NCBI GenBank assembly: GCA_022837595.1
Contig: JALHFX010000020.1
Location: 1-30,155, forward strand
Reading direction: 5' to 3'
Origin: Propionibacterium sp.
Lineage (GTDB): Bacteria; Actinomycetota; Actinomycetes; Propionibacteriales; Propionibacteriaceae
DNA length: 30,155 bases
Position 1 is the stretch's first letter; every line of letters starts with the position of its first letter. This document shows positions 25,514 to 30,155 of this stretch, in pieces. The position numbers and the translations under genes were made by a program. Below the pieces are notes generated by a model. That model saw only the letters and a program-made list of their open reading frames with translations, was not told the origin of the DNA and ran no database searches.

Positions 25514-26113
25514 TTAGAAGGCCGACAGTGGGTAGCGCTCGCGCACGACGTAACGCGCTCGTCCGCCTTCGCCATGCCCAAGCAGCGATTCGATCAGAGC
25601 GAGTTCGGTGACCGCCCACGGTTCGATCGTGATCGTCGTCAGGGCATCGATTTGGGCTCGCGCGTCGGTTGCGTGCGAAAAGCGTGCCAGCGTCAGGTGG
25701 CCGATGAACGGTTCGTCGGCCACCTGAATACCTGCCCGCCTGGCGGCTTTGCGGCAGCCCGCGGCGGCTGCCTCGAGATTGCCGAGCCGATCATCTGCGC
25801 CGAGCCACAGTGTCCTGGCCAATCCCGGCGCAGGGAACGCTCCGGCGTTTGCGATGCCCAATCCGAACCTGGCCGTAGCGCACGCGTGCTCGGTGAGCAG
25901 GTCGTTGAGTCTGTCGTATTGCGCGGACTCGACTCGTCCCATGAAGGCACAGGTGAAATGCCAGCCGGAGGGGATCGTCCAACGGATGTGCGGCCACCGG
26001 ATTTTGATCGGCTCCAATAGGTCGCTCAGTTGGGCGATGACTGCAGGCGGTGGTACGACGGCGGCGAAGAGCCTCCGTGCCGGATGCGCAGATGCGGTGG
26101 TATGAGATGCCAT
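25514..26113 (-). CDS. thpR: RNA 2',3'-cyclic phosphodiesterase / 2'-5' RNA ligase (ThpR family)
   Basis: A 199-residue member of the 2H phosphoesterase superfamily. The two H-x-T/S catalytic motifs are visible as WHFTCAFMG and IGHLTLARF, with the N-terminal RRLFAAVVPPPAVIAQL block of ThpR/LigT proteins. These enzymes open RNA 2',3'-cyclic phosphates and can form 2'-5' RNA bonds; the natural substrate is poorly known. The ATG at 26113 puts the RRLFAAV strand near the N-terminus; a GTG at 26152 would add 13 residues. A TACACT -10-like element ends nine bases before the ATG, suggesting a very short leader. It diverges from the ABC-F gene across a repeat-rich region. Confidence 0.92.
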   Translation of the reverse strand: MASHTTASAHPARRLFAAVVPPPAVIAQLSDLLEPIKIRWPHIRWTIPSGWHFTCAFMGRVESAQYDRLNDLLTEHACATARFGLGIANAGAFPAPGLARTLWLGADDRLGNLEAAAAGCRKAARRAGIQVADEPFIGHLTLARFSHATDARAQIDALTTITIEPWAVTELALIESLLGHGEGGRARYVVRERYPLSAF

Positions 26114-26141
26114 TGCCAGCTGAGTGTAGGCGTTCGCGAGC

Positions 26142-26174
26142 GAACCGTCCACGAACTGTCCATGAACCGTCCAC
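26142..26174. repeat. Three tandem 11-bp repeats
   Basis: GAACCGTCCAC (26142-26152) is followed without spacing by GAACTGTCCAT (26153-26163) and again GAACCGTCCAC (26164-26174). The middle copy differs at two positions. The array lies upstream of thpR and 3 bp before the large palindrome; an 11-bp period places the copies on roughly the same DNA face. Confidence 0.85.
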
Positions 26175-26177
26175 GAT

Positions 26178-26258
26178 CCCCCGCAGCAGCTACCGGAAAT
26201 CGCTCCAGCTACCGATTATCCGGTAGCCTCTGCGATTTCCGGTAGCTGCTGTCGGGGG
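26178..26258. repeat. Two-tier perfect palindrome between divergent genes
   Basis: The outer arms AGCAGCTACCGGAAATCGC (26185-26203) and its exact complement (26232-26250) extend outward through a C-G pair, one bulged T and six more pairs (CCCCCG at 26178-26183 with CGGGGG at 26253-26258). Inside is a second hairpin, GCTACCG (26208-26214) with CGGTAGC (26221-26227) around ATTATC. CAGCTACCG therefore occurs in both arms of both tiers. No T-run follows and both flanking genes read away, so it is not a simple terminator. Confidence 0.92.
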
Positions 26259-26264
26259 CGCCGG

Positions 26265-26281
26265 GCATTTCGGGAGCTGCT
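26265..26281. repeat. Degenerate extra copy of the palindrome arm
   Basis: GCATTTCGGGAGCTGCT resembles the right outer arm GCGATTTCCGGTAGCTGCT with two deleted bases and one substitution. It suggests that the arm is a repeated unit rather than a single hairpin, though chance similarity is possible at this length. Confidence 0.4.
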
Positions 26282-26340
26282 GATGCGTCGTGGGGAGGCG
26301 GCCAGGACGCGAGCTGTCGATGAAGCTGTTGCACCGGCTT

Positions 26341-26369
26341 TTGGACGCCGAAAGCCCTCCAGTCATAAT
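26341..26369 (+). promoter_or_regulatory. Candidate promoter of the ABC-F gene
   Basis: TTGGAC (26341-26346) and CATAAT (26364-26369) are separated by 17 bp. The predicted start site is about five bases before the ATG at 26381, so the leader would be very short. A GGAAGA sequence at 26370-26375 could act as ribosome site for longer transcripts. Confidence 0.45.
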
Positions 26370-26380
26370 GGAAGACGACT

Positions 26381-27979
26381 ATGTTGCAGGTTACTGATCT
26401 TGAGGTTCGTGCAGGCGCACGACTGCTGCTTGAACCCACGACCTTCCGGGTGAATCCCGGCGACAAGATCGGTCTGGTGGGACGAAACGGCGCAGGCAAG
26501 ACAACATTGATGCGCATTCTCGCGGGCGAGGCACTACCGGCTGCCGGTCGAGTCGTGAGCCGCGGCGAGATCGGCTATCTCCCGCAAGATCCCCGTGAGA
26601 CCGATCTGGCGATGCTCGCTCGTGACCGCATTCTCTCGGCGCGTAGCCTCGACACGATTCTGCTGCGGCTGCACAAGTTCGAGAAGCTGATGGCCACCAC
26701 CGAAGGCGAAGAACAGCAGCAGGCCATGGCGTCCTATGCCCGTGCCGAAACCGAACTGATGGCGGCCGGCGGATATGGTGTGGAAGCTGAAGCTTCCAGG
26801 ATCGCAGCCAACCTTGGGCTCAACGATCGGGTTCTGAGTCAACCGCTGCATGAACTGTCCGGCGGGCAACGCCGCCGCATCGAATTGGCGCGGATCCTTT
26901 TCAGCGCGGCCGACACGTTGCTGCTCGATGAGCCCACGAACCATTTGGACGCAGACTCCATCGTCTGGCTTCGTGATTTCGTCAAGAGTTATGAGGGCGG
27001 CGTGATGATGATCAGCCACGACGTCGGACTGCTCGACCAAACGGTCACCAAGGTCTTTCACCTGGACGCCAATCGGACGACCCTTGATCAGTATTCGATG
27101 GGCTGGTCGACTTACCTCCAGCAACGGAAGGTGGACGAGAAACGCCGCAAGCGTGAGCGACAGAACGCTGAACGCAAGGCAGCCCAGCTTCGACTGCAGG
27201 CGGAAAAGCTTGGTGCGAAAGCCACGAAAGCGACCGCTGCTCAGAATATGGCCCGCCGGGCAGAGAAACTACTCGCAGCCGCTGAAGGAGAGCGGGCGGT
27301 TGATCGAGTGGCCAAGATCACTTTCCCCAGTCCGGCGCCCTGCGGAAAGACGCCGTTGATGGCGAAGGACCTCACCAAGAATTATGGCTCGCTGGAGGTT
27401 TTCACCGGCGTTGATCTCGCAGTTGACAAGGGCTCACGGGTGGTCATCCTGGGGCTCAACGGAGCGGGTAAGACCACACTGCTGCGGTTGCTCACCGGTA
27501 TCGAGTCTCCGGATACTGGCGAGGTCGTTCCCGGTCACGGGCTGAAGCTCGGCTATTTCGCCCAGGAACACGACTTGCTCGACCCCAATGCGAGCGTCCT
27601 GGAAAACATGATGCAGGCAGCCCCGAATCTCAATGAGACCGAGGCGCGCCGAGTACTGGGCGGGTTCTTGTTCAGCGGAGACGACGACCACAAGCCCGCC
27701 GGCGTACTTTCGGGCGGTGAGAAGACCCGGCTCGCCTTGGCGACCCTGGTCGTCTCGTCGGCAAATGTGCTCCTGCTCGACGAGCCGACGAACAACCTCG
27801 ACCCTGCCTCACGCAAGGAAGTCCTGGAGGCGATCCGACGTTACGAGGGTGCGATCATTCTCGTCACCCATGATGAGGGCGCGGTCGAAGCGCTCGAACC
27901 GGATCGGGTGATCGTGCTGCCCGATGGCACCGAGGATCTGTGGAGCGAAGACTACGCCGAACTGGTCTCGTTGGCCTGA
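26381..27979 (+). CDS. ABC-F family ATPase (ribosome-associated type)
   Basis: A 532-residue ABC-F protein: two ATPase domains on one chain, no membrane segment. Domain 1 has GRNGAGKTT, LSGGQRRRIELA and DEPTNHLD; domain 2 has GLNGAGKTT, LSGGEKTRLALA and DEPTNNLD. Between them (about 240-300) is a long charged helical linker rich in Lys, Arg and Ala, the element that reaches the ribosomal P/E-site region in this family. ABC-F proteins act on the ribosome, either easing stalled translation or protecting against antibiotics bound at the peptidyl-transferase centre or exit tunnel. From memory, M. tuberculosis Rv1473 is the positional counterpart. Sequence alone does not tell housekeeping from resistance function. 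Confidence 0.95.
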   Translation: MLQVTDLEVRAGARLLLEPTTFRVNPGDKIGLVGRNGAGKTTLMRILAGEALPAAGRVVSRGEIGYLPQDPRETDLAMLARDRILSARSLDTILLRLHKFEKLMATTEGEEQQQAMASYARAETELMAAGGYGVEAEASRIAANLGLNDRVLSQPLHELSGGQRRRIELARILFSAADTLLLDEPTNHLDADSIVWLRDFVKSYEGGVMMISHDVGLLDQTVTKVFHLDANRTTLDQYSMGWSTYLQQRKVDEKRRKRERQNAERKAAQLRLQAEKLGAKATKATAAQNMARRAEKLLAAAEGERAVDRVAKITFPSPAPCGKTPLMAKDLTKNYGSLEVFTGVDLAVDKGSRVVILGLNGAGKTTLLRLLTGIESPDTGEVVPGHGLKLGYFAQEHDLLDPNASVLENMMQAAPNLNETEARRVLGGFLFSGDDDHKPAGVLSGGEKTRLALATLVVSSANVLLLDEPTNNLDPASRKEVLEAIRRYEGAIILVTHDEGAVEALEPDRVIVLPDGTEDLWSEDYAELVSLA

Positions 27980-28165
27980 GCCTCGATCGCTACCTTCTGG
28001 GCGGCGGTGCCTCTGTTCGGTCGGGCGAATTCCGCCTGCGGATCGAGTAGCCGGAGGCGCCTGATCTCGTCGGCGCGATAGCTCGACCATGAAGATCGCA
28101 GGAACGCCCCAACATCAGCTCGCTAGCGGTTATCCTCTCTCAAAGGGTGTGACAAGGAGTAGGTC
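27980..28165. other. Intergenic region, no gene seen
   Basis: Between the ABC-F gene and the small HTH gene I see no coding frame with family features and no intrinsic terminator. Near its end TATCCT (28131-28136) may be a weak -10 element and AAGGAG (28154-28159) is the ribosome site of the next gene. Confidence 0.4.
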
Positions 28166-28381
28166 ATGACCAAGCTCAGCAAGGGTAAAAGAGTACGCGG
28201 CGAGTTGCGGCGAGAAGTACAGCAGTCTTTCGTTGAGCGGTATCAGGCAGGGGAATCCATCCGCTCGTTGGCTGCAGATTCGGGCCGCTCCTATGGCTTC
28301 GTGCAAGCTTTATTGAAGGACGCAGGGGTCACATTCCGGCCTCGCGGTGGGGCTCTCGGGGCCAAAGAGAAGACGACGTGA
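28166..28381 (+). CDS. Small helix-turn-helix DNA-binding protein (Gbn / Rv1473A-like)
   Basis: A basic 71-residue protein with a central helix-turn-helix: QSFVERYQAGESIRSLAADSGRSYGFVQALLKDAG, where ESIRSLAADSG leads into the recognition helix RSYGFVQALL. The 'SIRxLAxxxGRSYGFVxxxLxxxGVTxRxRGG' pattern is, from memory, that of small actinobacterial proteins such as M. tuberculosis Rv1473A (next to the ABC-F gene Rv1473) and the Streptomyces nucleoid-associated protein Gbn (SCO1839), which binds GATC-containing sites. ATG 28166 has AAGGAG six bases upstream. It follows the ABC-F gene at 186 bp and converges on the rRNA methyltransferase. DNA binding is likely; specificity is inference. Confidence 0.85.
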   Translation: MTKLSKGKRVRGELRREVQQSFVERYQAGESIRSLAADSGRSYGFVQALLKDAGVTFRPRGGALGAKEKTT

Positions 28382-28421
28382 ACCCATCCGATTGCGCGAC
28401 GCCATTGGGGTCAGGTCAAAC

Positions 28422-29264
28422 TCATCGGATCAACTCGGTGGTCTCAGGACCCGCGGTGGCTTGGCGATAACGGCTGAGTGTCACGCACACCTGCACCGGT
28501 AGCCGTCGATCGGGTACCGGCGGTCGGTGAAAGGCGTTGGGCCCCATTGCGACGAGGTCGGTGATGGCTGGAATGTCAGCTTCGAGTGCGAAGGTGACGT
28601 CGACGCGTTCGGCAGGCATTAGCCCGACTACGCCCAACTGCTCGTCGAGCTGGGATGTCTTGTCAGCGGGCACATCCAGTAATCCCAGCTGCTCGCGTAG
28701 CTCCGCAAGGTGGTCTGCGGTGGGCGTGACGACGATCAACTCGCCGCCCGGGGCGAGTACCCGGGCGAAATCTTCGGGATTGCGTGGGGCGAAGATGCAC
28801 AATAGACGGTCGAGACTGCCCGTGCGCACCGGCAACCCGGCCCAGCTGTTGGCCACTGCGCTGGCCAGGCCGCGTTTGGCCGCATGCCGGGCTGCGGCGA
28901 CCGAGATGTCGAGTGCCAGATGTTGCCGGGGCGCGCAAGCTTCGACGACACCCGACAGGTAGTAACCGGGGCCCGCACCGGCCTCGGCGATCCGCTCGGT
29001 TCCGGCGCAGGTCGGAATCAGCGCATCCAGGATCGGACGGTAGAACCCGGCATCGAGAAATCGTTCTCTGGCCGCCACCATCGCCGCGGTATCTGCGTTC
29101 GCCGGCGCCGGACCGTTCAGCAGATTCACATAACCCTGGCGCGCGATATCGAAGCTGTGACCCTGCGGACAGTACAATCGCCGGTCTTCGCGGACGAGCC
29201 CTGCCGAGCAGACCGGGCAGATCAGTAGGCCGATGGCTGCGTCGATAGTGGGCATGGGCTCCAT
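28422..29264 (-). CDS. RlmA/TlrB-like 23S rRNA (guanine-N1) methyltransferase
   Basis: A 280-residue protein with the RlmA layout: an N-terminal zinc ribbon (CPVCSAGL, then CPQGHSFD, residues ~17-38), the GYVNLLNG segment typical of this group, and a class I SAM-dependent methyltransferase domain with motif I EAGAGPGYYLSG (near 95), DISVAAARHAAKRG, and VLAPGGELIVVTP. Relatives methylate G745 (RlmA-I, E. coli) or G748 (RlmA-II/TlrB, Gram-positive) in helix 35 of 23S rRNA; TlrB-type enzymes contribute to tylosin resistance. As an actinobacterial protein the G748 type is more likely, but this is inference. ATG 29264 is used; ATG 29255, with GGAG just upstream, is an alternative. It is divergent from fabG. 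Confidence 0.9.
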   Translation of the reverse strand: MEPMPTIDAAIGLLICPVCSAGLVREDRRLYCPQGHSFDIARQGYVNLLNGPAPANADTAAMVAARERFLDAGFYRPILDALIPTCAGTERIAEAGAGPGYYLSGVVEACAPRQHLALDISVAAARHAAKRGLASAVANSWAGLPVRTGSLDRLLCIFAPRNPEDFARVLAPGGELIVVTPTADHLAELREQLGLLDVPADKTSQLDEQLGVVGLMPAERVDVTFALEADIPAITDLVAMGPNAFHRPPVPDRRLPVQVCVTLSRYRQATAGPETTELIR

Positions 29265-29368
29265 CTTGACGGCTCGACGGCCGCCAATCCAGCAGCCCAG
29301 GACGAATCAGACAACGATGGCCGATGGTTTTTGTTCCCGTCGCACCATCATCGGCGGCGACTGACGAC

Positions 29369-29384
29369 TAGATTCACTAAGGTG
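29369..29384 (+). promoter_or_regulatory. -10 element for a leaderless fabG mRNA
   Basis: TAGATT (29369-29374) precedes the fabG GTG (29382) by exactly seven bases (CACTAAG). No convincing ribosome-binding site precedes the GTG, so transcription probably starts at the start codon. The -35 region shows no clear match. Confidence 0.5.
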
Positions 29385-30110
29385 AGCGAAACTGCGAATA
29401 CGTCAAACGGCCGTGTAGCCGTCATCACCGGTGCCGGACGAGGCATCGGTGCAGCGATCGCCGAGACCCTGCGCGACGCCGGATACCGCGTCGCCAGCCT
29501 CGATATCTCGGACGTTGCCCCCGAAGGTGTACTCGGTGTGGCCTGTGATGTCACCGACACGACCTCGGTCGATGAGGCCTTCAAGAAGGTCGAGTCCGAG
29601 CTCGGTCCGGTCGAAATCCTGGTCGCCAACGCCGGTATCACCCGCGACACCCTCCTGATGCGGATGAGCGACGAGGACTGGGAGAAGGTTCTCGACGTCA
29701 ACCTGACCGGTGCCTATCGCGTCGTCCGCAGGGCTGTACGCGGCATGGTCAAGCAGCGCTTCGGCCGGATCGTGGCCACCAGCTCGGTGGTCGCCATGCT
29801 CGGTTCTGCCGGACAGGTCAACTATGCGTCCACCAAGGCCGGCCTCATCGGTATGGCCCGCAGTGTCGCCCGCGAGGTCGGCAGCCGCGGCATCACCTTC
29901 AACGTGGTGGCGCCCGGATTCATCCAGACTGCGATGACCGATGTGCTCGACGAAGCAACCCAGAAGTCATACGCGGAGCGCATCCCGGTGGGCCGCATGG
30001 GCACCATCGCCGATGTTTCGCATGCGGTGAAGTTCCTTGTGGAAGACGAGAGCGGCTACATCACCGGGGCCGTGATCCCCGTCGATGGCGGTCTTGGAAT
30101 GGGGCATTGA
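29382..30110 (+). CDS. fabG: 3-oxoacyl-[acyl-carrier-protein] reductase (FabG/MabA)
   Basis: FabG, 242 residues, is the NADPH-dependent beta-ketoacyl-ACP reductase of type II fatty acid synthesis. The short-chain dehydrogenase features are complete: TGAGRGIG cofactor motif (about 15-22), VANAG, the catalytic Ser in ATSSVVAML, and YASTK with the catalytic Tyr and Lys. The C-terminus VDGGLGMGH is almost that of mycobacterial MabA (from memory). GTG 29382 gives the expected short N-terminus; the 17 extra upstream codons encode a non-homologous stretch. An enoyl reductase gene begins one base after the stop, the mabA-inhA arrangement of mycobacteria. Confidence 0.95.
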   Translation: MSETANTSNGRVAVITGAGRGIGAAIAETLRDAGYRVASLDISDVAPEGVLGVACDVTDTTSVDEAFKKVESELGPVEILVANAGITRDTLLMRMSDEDWEKVLDVNLTGAYRVVRRAVRGMVKQRFGRIVATSSVVAMLGSAGQVNYASTKAGLIGMARSVAREVGSRGITFNVVAPGFIQTAMTDVLDEATQKSYAERIPVGRMGTIADVSHAVKFLVEDESGYITGAVIPVDGGLGMGH

Positions 30111-30111
30111 G

Positions 30112-30155
30112 ATGGGCATTCTCGAAGGCAAGAAGATCTTGGTGACCGGTGTCAC
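30112..30155 (+). CDS. fabI: Enoyl-[acyl-carrier-protein] reductase (InhA/FabI), N-terminal start only
   Basis: Only the first 14 codons are present (MGILEGKKILVTGV) before the window ends. This matches the opening of InhA/FabI enoyl-ACP reductases, which typically start MGxLxGKxxLVTGV and complete each elongation cycle after FabG. The start lies one base after the fabG stop, so the two are translationally coupled. The identification rests on this short peptide plus gene order. Confidence 0.8.
   Translation, partial: MGILEGKKILVTGV

Noticed and set aside
26209..26517. Minus-strand open frame overlapping the palindrome and the ABC-F start
   Set aside because: Most of it is antisense to the ABC-F Walker A region and it runs through the inverted repeats; composition is typical of an antisense frame.

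Overview
This window is core chromosome from a moderately GC-rich actinomycete. The support is mycothiol-type enzymes, RbpA, WhiA, OpcA-dependent glucose-6-phosphate dehydrogenase, a SufR-led suf operon, and many GTG/TTG starts. Gene content and order resemble Propionibacteriales, and from memory also follow a shortened version of the M. tuberculosis Rv1420-Rv1484 order. No tRNA, rRNA, CRISPR array, transposase or prophage gene is visible.

Layout. (1) 1-1624: the C-terminal end of a TerC-like membrane protein faces a minus-strand pair, a DinB/mycothiol-dependent enzyme followed by a metallo-beta-lactamase-fold hydrolase. (2) 1810-9761: uvrA-uvrC-rapZ-yvcK-whiA, nucleotide excision repair followed by the cell-envelope and cell-division regulator trio; the first four genes are separated by 1 and 6 nt or overlap by 4 nt, and whiA follows after 68 nt. 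(3) 9866-13168: gap, pgk and tpi with a palindrome-bearing gap promoter region, a very stable gap-pgk hairpin, and a strong terminator after tpi. (4) 13242-13909: secG (apparently leaderless) and rbpA. (5) 13938-18748, minus strand: an FGGY gluconate-type kinase, then zwf-opcA-pgl. The kinase and Pgl branches would both feed 6-phosphogluconate. (6) 18831-25504: a palindromic operator followed by the suf operon sufR-sufB-sufD-Rieske ferredoxin-sufC-sufS-sufU-sufT, nearly all joined by stop/start overlaps. (7) 25514-28381: a minus-strand ThpR-type RNA ligase/phosphodiesterase, a 267-bp divergent intergenic region full of repeats, an ABC-F ATPase, and a small helix-turn-helix protein. (8) 28422-30155: a minus-strand RlmA/TlrB-like rRNA methyltransferase diverges from fabG and the start of an InhA/FabI-type enoyl reductase, the type II fatty acid synthesis pair.

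There is no gene-free stretch over 300 bases. The larger gaps are 26114-26380 (palindromic and tandem repeats plus a promoter), 9762-9952 (gap promoter region), 27980-28165 (only a weak promoter candidate), 1625-1809 (uvrA upstream, short inverted repeats) and 13094-13241 (terminator and secG promoter).

I see no clearly new multi-gene system here. The least explained signals are the two-tier palindrome and tandem repeats at 26142-26281, the iron-box-like palindrome before sufR, and three promoters with -10 elements exactly seven bases before the start codon.
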